Part shown: positions 18,110 to 25,413 of the stretch, one piece after another
How positions within the stretch are numbered: position 1 is the first letter of the stretch
How the letters are laid out: each line of letters starts with the position of its first letter
Assembly (NCBI GenBank): GCA_938034165.1
Contig: CALHKP010000085.1
Coordinates: 1 to 32,348 of the forward strand
Source of the DNA: an uncultured Clostridia bacterium
GTDB lineage: Bacteria; Bacillota; Clostridia; Peptostreptococcales; Anaerovoracaceae
DNA: 32,348 bases
Direction of reading: 5' to 3'
Program-made: the position numbers and the translations under genes
The notes under the pieces: generated by a model
Told to the model about the DNA's origin: nothing
What the model saw: only the letters and a program-made list of their open reading frames with translations
Database searches by the model: none

Positions 18110-18433
18110 CGCTAACACAGCGCGTATCGCAAAACCTTGAAATTGCGCTTACATTTTTCGCTTGTTAATAAGCGCAAATTAATAAAATCAAAATCTGCGC
18201 TGAGTAAAATGTTGATTTTTCAACAAAATTCTCGGATTTTTGTGTCCTTTCACTCATATAGAAGGAGATTTTGGCGATAAAAATAAGCGTGATTTTACGG
18301 AACTTAAATTTACGCTTATTTGGAAGCCAAAATTTACCGTACAATTTGAAGATGTGGCAATCTGCGCTTAGTCAAGCTCTGAAAATGACAGTGCAGATTG
18401 CGACTATTGGAATATGCACTGTTTTGACTATTT
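18110..18433 (+). repeat. Structured intergenic repeat, copy A (long)
   Basis: It is clearly homologous to 20139-20376, sharing in order: GCTAACNCAGCGC, an inverted pair around TTGCGCTTA / TAAGCGCAAAT, AATCAAAATCTGCGCTGAG, a GTTGA/TCAAC hairpin, ACAAAA..GATTTTTGT, then GATGTGGCAATCTGCGCTTAGTCA. Its 3' end (ACAGTGCA 18388-18395 / TGCACTGT 18415-18422) forms an 8-bp stem. It differs from copy B by an 85-base insert (18266-18350). It contains no gene I can support. Confidence 0.85.
18266..18350. repeat. Nested-hairpin insert within repeat copy A
   Basis: This segment is absent from copy B at the same point. It has two nested perfect inverted repeats: ATTTTGGC (18268-18275) / GCCAAAAT (18326-18333) and AAATAAGCGT (18281-18290) / ACGCTTATTT (18312-18321). 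GAAG occurs on both sides (18261-18264 and 18348-18351), which might be a short target duplication but is too short to rely on. Confidence 0.6.
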
Positions 18434-18440
18434 TATTCCT

Positions 18441-18614
18441 AACGGTACAGTATCGTTTTTTCTGATTTGTATTCTCGCTTCTGGTCTTATCTTCGTTTAC
18501 GGTTTTTCTAAACTCTTCTGAGTTCTTGTTGATTTCTTTTACGGCCCATTGTTTATTGAGCGTTAGATCTATCGCAAGCCAGACTCTTGACATCCCGCCT
18601 TGTCCGATTTTTTT
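18441..18614 (-). pseudogene. Remnant of a Hanks-type Ser/Thr protein kinase N-lobe
   Basis: Directly after the PAP2 stop codon and in the same frame, the minus strand encodes KKIGQGGMSRVWLAID, then LTLNKQWAVKEINKN. This is the glycine-rich ATP loop (GxGxxxxV) and the beta-3 VAIK-type lysine (AVKEI) of bacterial Hanks kinases. No start codon with a ribosome site precedes it. After about 40 residues the kinase-like character fades, and the frame runs into repeat copy A before a stop at 18372. The catalytic loop and activation segment are missing. It is best read as a gene fragment left by a deletion or repeat-associated rearrangement. The region 18045-18614 otherwise holds only the repeat. Confidence 0.7.
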
Positions 18615-19241
18615 CTACCTTCCCACATATTCTAGTATAACCGGAAAATACTGATTTGCCAGAAGACCTCCCAGCACTCTACATACAATAAACAACGGAA
18701 CTGCAGTCAGAACATCCACGATAGTATGCTGCTTTGTTGTCATGGTCGATAAAACGATCAAGACTGCCACTGCAATTGTCAAAACTCGAATCCACATTTC
18801 CATTCCCGAGCACGCACAGGAAACCCAGATAACCAAAAAACAGCTTGAGCAGTGCAAGCTCGGTGCACAGTTAAGTCCGCGATAACTTCCGTGATATATA
18901 AGCTTCATGAACCTTCCCCAAAACGTGTCCGGAGGGACCGGTCTGGTAAAAGATGTAGGATAAATCAGATAACATAAAACACTGATAACAACTTCCAGAA
19001 GCATGCTCATCAGATAAATACAGTAATACATCGGATCCGTCTGATAAACAACCAGCGGATATACAGCAATCAAAGGAAACCAGAAGCAATAAAAAAGCAC
19101 GCTCCATGGCAAAAACGGAATCTTATCATCAATCCTCAGCTTCACATTATGAATCCTATGCTGAAACATTTCGCAGCCAAAATAAACAAGGCTCTGAAAA
19201 GCCAGCAGCACAACTTGCACAAGTATCAGTCTCTTAATCAT
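18615..19241 (-). CDS. PAP2-family membrane phosphatase
   Basis: The protein has 208 residues from ATG 19241, which is preferred because GAGGG lies about seven bases upstream; the open frame itself reaches 19301. It has about five or six hydrophobic segments. The PAP2 (phosphatidic acid phosphatase type 2) catalytic pattern is visible: FTRPVPPDTF, then YRGLNCAPSLHC, then TMTTKQHTIVDVL. The catalytic histidines are in APSLH and KQHTIVD. These enzymes remove phosphate from lipid phosphates or undecaprenyl pyrophosphate at the membrane. It is a single gene whose stop codon directly abuts the kinase remnant. The substrate is unknown. Confidence 0.85.
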   Translation of the reverse strand: MIKRLILVQVVLLAFQSLVYFGCEMFQHRIHNVKLRIDDKIPFLPWSVLFYCFWFPLIAVYPLVVYQTDPMYYCIYLMSMLLEVVISVLCYLIYPTSFTRPVPPDTFWGRFMKLIYHGSYRGLNCAPSLHCSSCFLVIWVSCACSGMEMWIRVLTIAVAVLIVLSTMTTKQHTIVDVLTAVPLFIVCRVLGGLLANQYFPVILEYVGR

Positions 19242-19397
19242 ATAATCACCCTCAACAACCCTTATTTTCGTTCTCAGTATCCAAAAATACTTTCTTGACA
19301 ATCTTTATAATACACCTTTATTTTGGGCTCTTCAACCGTCGCAAAATATGATATCATTACTACATAAGCTATTTCTAATTTTAACCGGCAGAAAGAG

Positions 19398-19922
19398 GTG
19401 TTTCCCATCAAAGAATCATTTGTTCACGTATATACAGGTAACGGAAAAGGCAAAAGCACTGCGGCCTTCGGCCTTGCGCTGAGAGCTTTGTTTGCGGGCA
19501 AAAAAGTCTACATCGGACAGTTTGTCAAAAGCATGAAATATCACGAAACAGGCATCGAAAAAGTAATGGACGGGATAAAAATCCAGCAGCTGGGAGCCGG
19601 CTGCTTCATCTTCAGAGACCCTTGCGAGTACGACAAAATCGTTGCAAAAAAAGCATTGCAGCAATGCGGAGAAATCTTAGAAAAGGGCGATTTCGATTTG
19701 GTTATACTGGACGAAATTAACATTGCACTCTATTTCAAACTGTTTCCCGTTGAAGATGTAATCAAAATTTTAGAAAACAGAAATCCAAAAGTTGAAGTCG
19801 TACTTACAGGAAGATACGCACCGCAAGAGGTCATAGATTTTGCAGATCTTGTAACAGAGATGAAAGAAATCAAACATTACTACACCCAAGGCGTCACTTC
19901 AAGAGAAGGCATAGATGTGTAG
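19398..19922 (+). CDS. cobO: ATP:corrinoid adenosyltransferase (CobO/BtuR type)
   Basis: The protein has about 174 residues, a normal family length. It attaches the adenosyl group of ATP to cob(I)alamin, making coenzyme B12. The P-loop reads GNGKGKST (14-21), the Walker-B-like VILDEIN is at 102-108, and LTGRYAPQEVIDFADLVTEM leads to the C-terminal KHYYTQGVTSREGI, all as in CobO/CobA/BtuR. It is a single gene between repeat-rich gaps, but thematically it completes the two riboswitch loci for B12 uptake. The start is uncertain. GTG 19398 gives the longest frame, but GAGGTG (19395-19400) sits exactly where a ribosome site would serve the ATC codon at 19407, which is where homologues normally begin. 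Confidence 0.88.
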   Translation: MFPIKESFVHVYTGNGKGKSTAAFGLALRALFAGKKVYIGQFVKSMKYHETGIEKVMDGIKIQQLGAGCFIFRDPCEYDKIVAKKALQQCGEILEKGDFDLVILDEINIALYFKLFPVEDVIKILENRNPKVEVVLTGRYAPQEVIDFADLVTEMKEIKHYYTQGVTSREGIDV

Positions 19923-20138
19923 TCAACTACTCCGACCTTCGGCTAAGGCCTGATCGGAGCTTGTGAATTCAATGCCCGGTGTCTTGATGCGGCTAACTAA
20001 GAAAAACAGGATACTTGGTGCAGTTAGTTGCAGCCAACTCAATACATCTGACAGAATACGTGTAGGTAGTTGCTTCTAACCGCCTATTTGCTAGTAGTTA
20101 GATATAACTACCTACTCATTTACTATTCGGTTAGCCAT
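19923..20138. repeat. Cluster of palindromes and inverted repeats
   Basis: No gene is seen. The stretch holds CTCCGA/TCGGAG just after cobO, GTAGGTAGTT (20062-20071) paired with AACTACCTAC (20106-20115), and a perfect 16-bp palindrome GTTAGCCATGGCTAAC (20130-20145) that runs into repeat copy B. Fragments of the same GTTAG/CTAAC words lie upstream of copy A (18070-18115). These may be extensions of the repeat. Confidence 0.6.
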
Positions 20139-20376
20139 GGCTAACTCAGCGCATATCACAAAAACGCTGATTTGCGCTTATATTTTTTGCTTTTAACTAA
20201 GCGCAAATTGAGAAAATCAAAATCTGCGCTGAGATAAATGTTGAAATTTCAACAAAAATCTCTGATTTTTGTATCCTTACCATCATATGAAAGGATGTGG
20301 CAATCTGCGCTTAGTCACGCTCAAAAAAAGACAACGCAGATTGCTACTATTGGAATCTGCACTGTTTTCAGCTCAT
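20139..20376 (+). repeat. Structured intergenic repeat, copy B (long)
   Basis: Successive inverted repeats are: CTCAGCGC (20145-20152) / GCGCTGAG (20226-20233), enclosing ATTTGCGCTTA (20170-20180) / TAAGCGCAAAT (20198-20208); GTTGAAATTTCAAC (20240-20253); ACAAAAATC/GATTTTTGT (20252-20272); and GCAATCTGCG paired with CGCAGATTGC. The 3' part resembles 12098-12140, copy A and the window end. Confidence 0.85.
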
Positions 20377-20380
20377 ATGC

Positions 20381-20538
20381 AGTCGATTACGGTCGACGAA
20401 GCGCCTTGAAGCTGGCTGCATCACACATCGTGGTCGATGGTAATCGACCACGACAACTAAAAAGCATGCCTTAGGCGATGTTGGTCGACCGCAACAGTAA
20501 AAAGCGCTGCTTCAGCCTGCTGCCAACCGCTTCGCGGT
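20381..20538. repeat. GTCGAT hairpins downstream of copy B
   Basis: CGTGGTCGAT (20429-20438) and ATCGACCACG (20443-20452) form a perfect 10-bp hairpin with a four-base loop. A weaker GTCGA/TCGAC pair is at 20382-20397 and GGTCGACC at 20483-20490. Similar GTCGAT/ATCGAC hairpins lie beside copies C (12151-12166) and D (32245-32260). AACCGC/GCGGTT just past the FGGY stop lacks a T-run. No gene is seen. Confidence 0.65.
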
Positions 20539-22092
20539 TTATGATGTATGATAAATATCGCTTAATTTTTTATAAAGTGGTGACAGTTTGCCGTATATTT
20601 CCTTAAACACATCATTATACAGCTTGTCATATATTTTCGTCATATCTTCTCTTGGGGCAAACTGATCCTTATCATGAATCATTTCGGCTACCGCCTCTTC
20701 GTAAGATTCGAAAACGCCCATTCCTACAAACGCAGTAAGGGCTGCTCCGACGCCAGTAGCCTCAAATGATTGAGTTCTGATAACCGGAATTCCGAACATA
20801 TCCGCTGTTAGCTGACATATTTCATCACTCTGGGAGCCTCCTCCGCCAACGGCAATAGCCTTAAACTTCCGACCGGACCTCTTTTCTATCAGCTTCAGTC
20901 CATCCATAAGGGCAAAGTTTATACCCTCAATAATTGCCCTGTAAATATGAATTCTCGTATGAACATCCGAAAATCCGATTACAGCACCTCGAGCCGTAGG
21001 CATAGTGATATTCGGAGTGAAATAAGGCTGAAACAAAAGCCCTTCACAGCCTGCAGGCACAGTGGCAAGTTCTCTGTTCAAAACCTCCTCTGCAGAAATC
21101 CCAAGATCTCGAGCCTTAACCTCTTCTTTTGCAGCAAATTCCTTCTTAAACCAGGAAATTAGCCAGTATCCCCTGAAGATTTCAATTTCCGGATTATAGC
21201 ATCCCGGAATTGCAGCTGCATAAGGTGGAATAAATCTTTCAGCCTCAATGTACTTATCTGAGGTATAAGTTATAGTAGCAGTAGTTCCAAGACCTATAGC
21301 CGCTTTGTCCGGATTGATGCAGCCCAACCCCAGAATTTCGCAGGCTTTGTCAGATCCGGAAGCAATAACAGGAATCCCTTCTTTGATTCCACTGTCAGCT
21401 GCCATTTGGGAAGTTATGTATCCCAATACTTCGCCGGTTTCGGCTAGATCACAAAGCTTCTCTTTTTCTACCGGAAAAACGGGTCTCGTAAGAGCCGACT
21501 GTTTCTGCCAGCATCTCCTCTTGTTGTCATACGGAATATGACCTATCATGCTAGCCTTGGCATCCTTCATCTCTCCTGTAAGTCTGTAAATCAAGTATCC
21601 GCTCAGTAGCAGGAATTTATCTGTTTTTTCCCAGATTTCGGGTTCAAATTCCCTTATCCAGTTGCAGTGAGATTTCTTATATTGTAGATTTGCAGTCTTT
21701 TCCATACCCACTGTTTTTAGTGCTATCTTTGAGGTGGCAGGAAAGACCGGGCTCCCCTGTGCAAGACGCTTGTCAAGCCACAAAATAGCCCTTCTCAGCG
21801 GGTTTCCTGCCTTATCCACACATACGACGGTATCCCTGATTGTAGTCACAGTAACCGCCTCTATTTTTTCCCACACTTCCGGGTTGTTTTCTTTGCACTT
21901 TCTTGCAGTTTCACATAAGCAGTCATAATAATAGTCAGCATCCTGCTCTGCCCAGTCAATGTTTTCTGCATAATATGCCGGTTCATGGCTCATCTTCTCT
22001 TTTGCAAGAACTTCTCCTCGATTGTTCACAAGCATAGTTCGGCTGCTTTGCGTTCCCACATCAAAAACGAGCACCACATGTTCCTTTTTCAT
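20539..22092 (-). CDS. FGGY-family sugar/polyol kinase
   Basis: The protein has 517 residues from ATG 22092. GAGGAGG precedes it, whereas the longer frame from 22125 would place that site inside the gene. The N-terminal phosphate-binding motif is VFDVGTQSSR (9-18). An AILWLDKRL loop follows, and the C-terminal ATPase half has GLGTTATIT and AVGGGGSQSDEICQLTADMFG, the FGGY signature region. Family members phosphorylate sugars or polyols such as glycerol, xylulose or gluconate. It is the last gene of the four-gene flavoenzyme operon. The sequence does not show the typical glycerol-kinase DQGTTSSR start, so the substrate may not be plain glycerol. Confidence 0.88.
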   Translation of the reverse strand: MKKEHVVLVFDVGTQSSRTMLVNNRGEVLAKEKMSHEPAYYAENIDWAEQDADYYYDCLCETARKCKENNPEVWEKIEAVTVTTIRDTVVCVDKAGNPLRRAILWLDKRLAQGSPVFPATSKIALKTVGMEKTANLQYKKSHCNWIREFEPEIWEKTDKFLLLSGYLIYRLTGEMKDAKASMIGHIPYDNKRRCWQKQSALTRPVFPVEKEKLCDLAETGEVLGYITSQMAADSGIKEGIPVIASGSDKACEILGLGCINPDKAAIGLGTTATITYTSDKYIEAERFIPPYAAAIPGCYNPEIEIFRGYWLISWFKKEFAAKEEVKARDLGISAEEVLNRELATVPAGCEGLLFQPYFTPNITMPTARGAVIGFSDVHTRIHIYRAIIEGINFALMDGLKLIEKRSGRKFKAIAVGGGGSQSDEICQLTADMFGIPVIRTQSFEATGVGAALTAFVGMGVFESYEEAVAEMIHDKDQFAPREDMTKIYDKLYNDVFKEIYGKLSPLYKKLSDIYHTS

Positions 22093-22156
22093 ACTGGCCT
22101 CCTCATGTAATACAGTAATAGCCAATCTTTCTCTTCTAGGAAATATCTGCCGGAAT

Positions 22157-23887
22157 TTATTTCATGAAATGTTTTTCTTCTTCCGGTGTATCAAGTCCGA
22201 GAGTTCCACCCGGATTCATATTGTAATCTTTATCAAAGTAGTTCTTAAGTGCTCTGAACACACCGTATTCAGTGCTGCCCAGACTGCCTTCAAGCCATGG
22301 ACCGAACATCTTTCCGATTCCGTGGTGGTGGCTCATGGAAGCTCCTGATTTCTGGATTGCATCGAGAATTGTAGCATGATATTTTCTGAACTCCTCTGCA
22401 TCATCCATCTTTGTTATGAAGATAAAATACAAGTTTGCTCCCTGAGGATAGCAGTGGGACATATGCGTTGTAACGATAGTGTTAGGCAGCGCATGGCAGA
22501 CCTCTCTTACATCTCTATGCACCTGGCTCATGTTTGACCAGTTTACAGTACATTCCAGAGTATCAGTTGTAATGCCAAAATCCATCAAAGTATCTCTCAG
22601 GTAAGGATCGTTGAATCTTCCCTTTTCCCAGCTCTTAGTAACAAAGGAAGTCAGGCTCATTCCGCCGAATTTCTTTGCGATTTTCTTTATATTCTTTGCA
22701 ACATTCTTTGAATATCCTTTTTCACCGTCAGTAAAGCCCAGGAACAGGCATCTTTCCATATCTTTGTAGCCCTTGGAATTCAGCAGTTTCCACAAAGGAG
22801 TCTCATCAACATTGTAAAGCTTGAGCATCAGGTTTGTTTCTTCAGGGTCAGACAGTCTGAATACAGAAGAAAAACCTGCTTCGCACTGCATCATCTCTCT
22901 CGCTGCTTTCTGAGCAGTTTCCCAATCCTTGAAGATAAAGGAAAAACGCTTTCTGTTCTCAGGCATATATCTGAAAACCTTTAGGGTTACTTCTGTCAGA
23001 ACACCAAAGGTTCCTTCACTTCCCATCATAATCTGATTAAGATTTGGACCTGTAGCTTCTCTTGGATAACGGCTTGTTTCAACATTTCCGATAGGTGTCG
23101 CATATTTCTGACCCATAACGATATCCGTGATACATCCGTAATAAGTACTGTTCTGGCCTGCGCCTCTTGTAACAACCCAGCCACCAACACTACTGTATTC
23201 AAATGACTGTGGAAAATGTCCGCAAGTGTATTTTCTTGCAGCACCGAATCTCTGAGGAGCCTCGTTCAAAGCCGCTTCCAGCTGTGGTCCTGACATACCG
23301 CTCTGAACTGTAATAGTCTGGTCGATTTCGTTAAAGGAAATTACTTTGTTGAATCTCTTTCTCATATCCAATGAAATTCCGCCCTTTGTTGGCTCAACGC
23401 CTCTTGTAACAGAACTTCCGCCTCCGTATACATACAGAGGAATGTTGTGCTGCGTGCAATAAGCCACGATTTTTTTAACCTGCTCTGAAGTGTCAGGATA
23501 TACAACCGCATCAGGAAGTGAGTCAATCTGTCCGGCTCTCAGTCTCAAAGCGTCGTAACCTGTTTTTCCGTAGGCAACCGCAAGTCTCGGATAATCTTCT
23601 GTAGTAACAAAGTCATCACCTACGATTTCTTTCAGCGCATCGATATGCACCTGTTCAAGTTTTGACGGGATATCCAGCTTTACTTCTTCCATTCCGATGC
23701 TTCCGCAATATTCCTTGAAATCATCGTCAGTCATGATAAACTTTTCTTTCATCATTTTGTAAAGTGATTCCTTCGGATACTTAACAAAATCAGGGTCACC
23801 CCATCTGAAAATTGATCTGTAGCTGTTTGCCGGTGCAGCCTCTTTCACCCATTTCGGCTCAAAATCTTTATATGGTTTGTTACTCAT
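22157..23887 (-). CDS. FAD-binding oxidase, alkyl-DHAP-synthase-like
   Basis: The protein has 576 residues. The vanillyl-alcohol-oxidase-type FAD domain contains YGGGSSVTRG (154-163) and TCGHFPQSFE with SSVGGWVVTR (232-241), followed by IMMGSEGTFGVLTEVTLKV. The C-terminal half ends with the HHHG motif (520-523) and NPGGTLGL. HFPQSFEYSSVGGWV and HHHG are hallmarks of alkyldihydroxyacetonephosphate synthase (AGPS), which swaps an acyl for an alkyl group on DHAP without net redox. Other members are D-2-hydroxyacid dehydrogenases. Its ATG follows the HcaD-type stop with no gap, and its GGAGAT site lies inside the previous gene. AGPS-like family is firm; the reaction is inferred. Confidence 0.82.
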   Translation of the reverse strand: MSNKPYKDFEPKWVKEAAPANSYRSIFRWGDPDFVKYPKESLYKMMKEKFIMTDDDFKEYCGSIGMEEVKLDIPSKLEQVHIDALKEIVGDDFVTTEDYPRLAVAYGKTGYDALRLRAGQIDSLPDAVVYPDTSEQVKKIVAYCTQHNIPLYVYGGGSSVTRGVEPTKGGISLDMRKRFNKVISFNEIDQTITVQSGMSGPQLEAALNEAPQRFGAARKYTCGHFPQSFEYSSVGGWVVTRGAGQNSTYYGCITDIVMGQKYATPIGNVETSRYPREATGPNLNQIMMGSEGTFGVLTEVTLKVFRYMPENRKRFSFIFKDWETAQKAAREMMQCEAGFSSVFRLSDPEETNLMLKLYNVDETPLWKLLNSKGYKDMERCLFLGFTDGEKGYSKNVAKNIKKIAKKFGGMSLTSFVTKSWEKGRFNDPYLRDTLMDFGITTDTLECTVNWSNMSQVHRDVREVCHALPNTIVTTHMSHCYPQGANLYFIFITKMDDAEEFRKYHATILDAIQKSGASMSHHHGIGKMFGPWLEGSLGSTEYGVFRALKNYFDKDYNMNPGGTLGLDTPEEEKHFMK

Positions 23888-25402
23888 CTAAATATCTCCT
23901 TTCAAAATATCGCTGGTTACTATAACATCTGCTCCAAGACCCAGGATGTTTTCAATCACAACATCCCCTTCTTCAAGTCTTTCTTTGAGCTTAACTTTGT
24001 TTATCTCTTTCATGCATTGGAAAATTCTGTCCTTAGGTACTTCTTCCGACAATCTCACAGGCACCACCGGAGCATCGCAAAAGTCGCTTGCCACTGTCGT
24101 ACAAAGAGTTCTCGTCGGATTTGTCAGCTCCGAAATCGCAAAAGCCTCACCTCTCGGACATTTGTTTCCGGTCACATTGTAAGTGCCATTTTTTTCTTTT
24201 ATCTTCAGCTTGCAGCTGTTAGGACATACAATACAGGTCATATATATTGCTTCTTCATCTATAGCCTCACCGGGTTTTGCATTTTCATCTGTCGCTTTCG
24301 GACTCTCCTTATTCTTCGCAGTTTCTGCCGCCTTCTGAGCGCCTGCCTTCGTAGCTTCAGCTCCCAAATCTGCTGGTTCTGCCGCCTCTTCAGAGCCTGT
24401 ATCTTCTACCTTCTGAATACCTGCTTTGACGCTTTTGCTGTATTCTGCAGCTCCTCTTCCTGCAAGCTCACCATTTTCAGATACGTAATCCACAAGGTCA
24501 AACACATGATAAGCATTACCGCAGGAAAAAATCCCATCTACATCCGTCATCATGTTTTCGCCGCACACCGGACCTCTGGTTTTCCTGTCAATAGTAACTC
24601 CAAGCTGCTTGGCAACTTCGTTTTCCGGAATCAGTCCAACAGACAAAATCAAAGCATCGCACTCTATAATCTCTTCTGTTCCTTCCACCGGTTTCATGTT
24701 GGAGTCCACCTGACTTATTTCGACTGCAGTAAGCCTGTCATGGCCAAATACCCTCGTCACGGTATGTGATAAACTCAAAGGAATATCAAAGTCATTGAGA
24801 CACTGCACTATGTTTCTCTCAAGTCCCGAAGGTGTCGGTTTTGCTTCATAAACTCCCACAACCTCTGCACCTTCCAATGTAAGTCTTCTTGCCATTATCA
24901 GGCCTATATCCCCGCTTCCGAGTATAACACACTTTTTTGTCGGCATCTGCCCCAGAATATTAACATAATTTTGCGCAGTTCCTGCCGTAAAAATCCCCGC
25001 AGGTCTTGTTCCGTGTATGGAAACCTGCTTTGCTGTTCTCTCCCTGCATCCTGTGGCAAGGATAACACTCTTTGTTTTGCAATGTGAAAGCCCTTCCCCG
25101 TTAACAAATACAAGTTCAAACTCTCCGTCATCTTTTTTTATGTCTGTAACAAAAGTCATAGTCAGAAAATCTATCTCAAGTTCATGAAACTCTCTTATAA
25201 ATCTCTGAGCATACTCCGGTCCCGAAAGCTTCTTGCCGAATCTTACAAGACCGAATCCTTCATGAATGCACTGTTTAAGCACACCACCAAGTCTTGCTTC
25301 TCTTTCGATAAGAAGGACTTTTGCATCATTTTTCTTTGCTTCTATGGCGGCTGCAAGTCCCGCAGGACCACCACCGATAACAACTACATCATATATCTTC
25401 AT
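23888..25402 (-). CDS. HcaD-like FAD/NAD oxidoreductase fused to DUF1667
   Basis: The protein has 504 residues. Residues 1 to about 335 form a pyridine-nucleotide-disulfide-type oxidoreductase: GGGPAGLAAAI at 10-20, a central ATGCRER and VILGSGDIGLIMA for the second nucleotide, and VDGIFSCGNAY near the end. A low-complexity Ala/Glu/Lys/Thr linker (about 336-383) follows. Residues 384-504 match DUF1667, with a four-cysteine iron-sulfur-like set (Cys390, 393, 397, 415). In many anaerobes these two are separate genes beside a GlpA-like dehydrogenase, forming a GlpABC-like complex. Here they are one chain. The gene follows the GlpA-like gene by 11 bases and abuts the AGPS-like start. Confidence 0.85.
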   Translation of the reverse strand: MKIYDVVVIGGGPAGLAAAIEAKKNDAKVLLIEREARLGGVLKQCIHEGFGLVRFGKKLSGPEYAQRFIREFHELEIDFLTMTFVTDIKKDDGEFELVFVNGEGLSHCKTKSVILATGCRERTAKQVSIHGTRPAGIFTAGTAQNYVNILGQMPTKKCVILGSGDIGLIMARRLTLEGAEVVGVYEAKPTPSGLERNIVQCLNDFDIPLSLSHTVTRVFGHDRLTAVEISQVDSNMKPVEGTEEIIECDALILSVGLIPENEVAKQLGVTIDRKTRGPVCGENMMTDVDGIFSCGNAYHVFDLVDYVSENGELAGRGAAEYSKSVKAGIQKVEDTGSEEAAEPADLGAEATKAGAQKAAETAKNKESPKATDENAKPGEAIDEEAIYMTCIVCPNSCKLKIKEKNGTYNVTGNKCPRGEAFAISELTNPTRTLCTTVASDFCDAPVVPVRLSEEVPKDRIFQCMKEINKVKLKERLEEGDVVIENILGLGADVIVTSDILKGDI

Positions 25403-25413
25403 TTTTCCAACCT

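Noticed and set aside
18372..18593. Kinase fragment as a functional small gene starting at ATG 18593
   Set aside because: That ATG lies inside the glycine loop, there is no ribosome site, the catalytic domain is absent, and the frame ends in the repeat.
18110..20376. Repeats as a CRISPR array
   Set aside because: Copies are about 2 kb apart, long, internally palindromic and in different orientations; there is no regular short repeat-spacer pattern and no cas gene.
20525..20541. AACCGC/GCGGTT hairpin as the terminator of the FGGY gene
   Set aside because: The stem is only 6 bp, overlaps the stop codon, and no T-run follows on the minus strand.
24017..24769. Open frame of 250 codons on the plus strand
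   Set aside because: It lies antisense to the clear HcaD-DUF1667 gene, has no ribosome site, and its product is Cys/Phe/Arg-rich without any motif.
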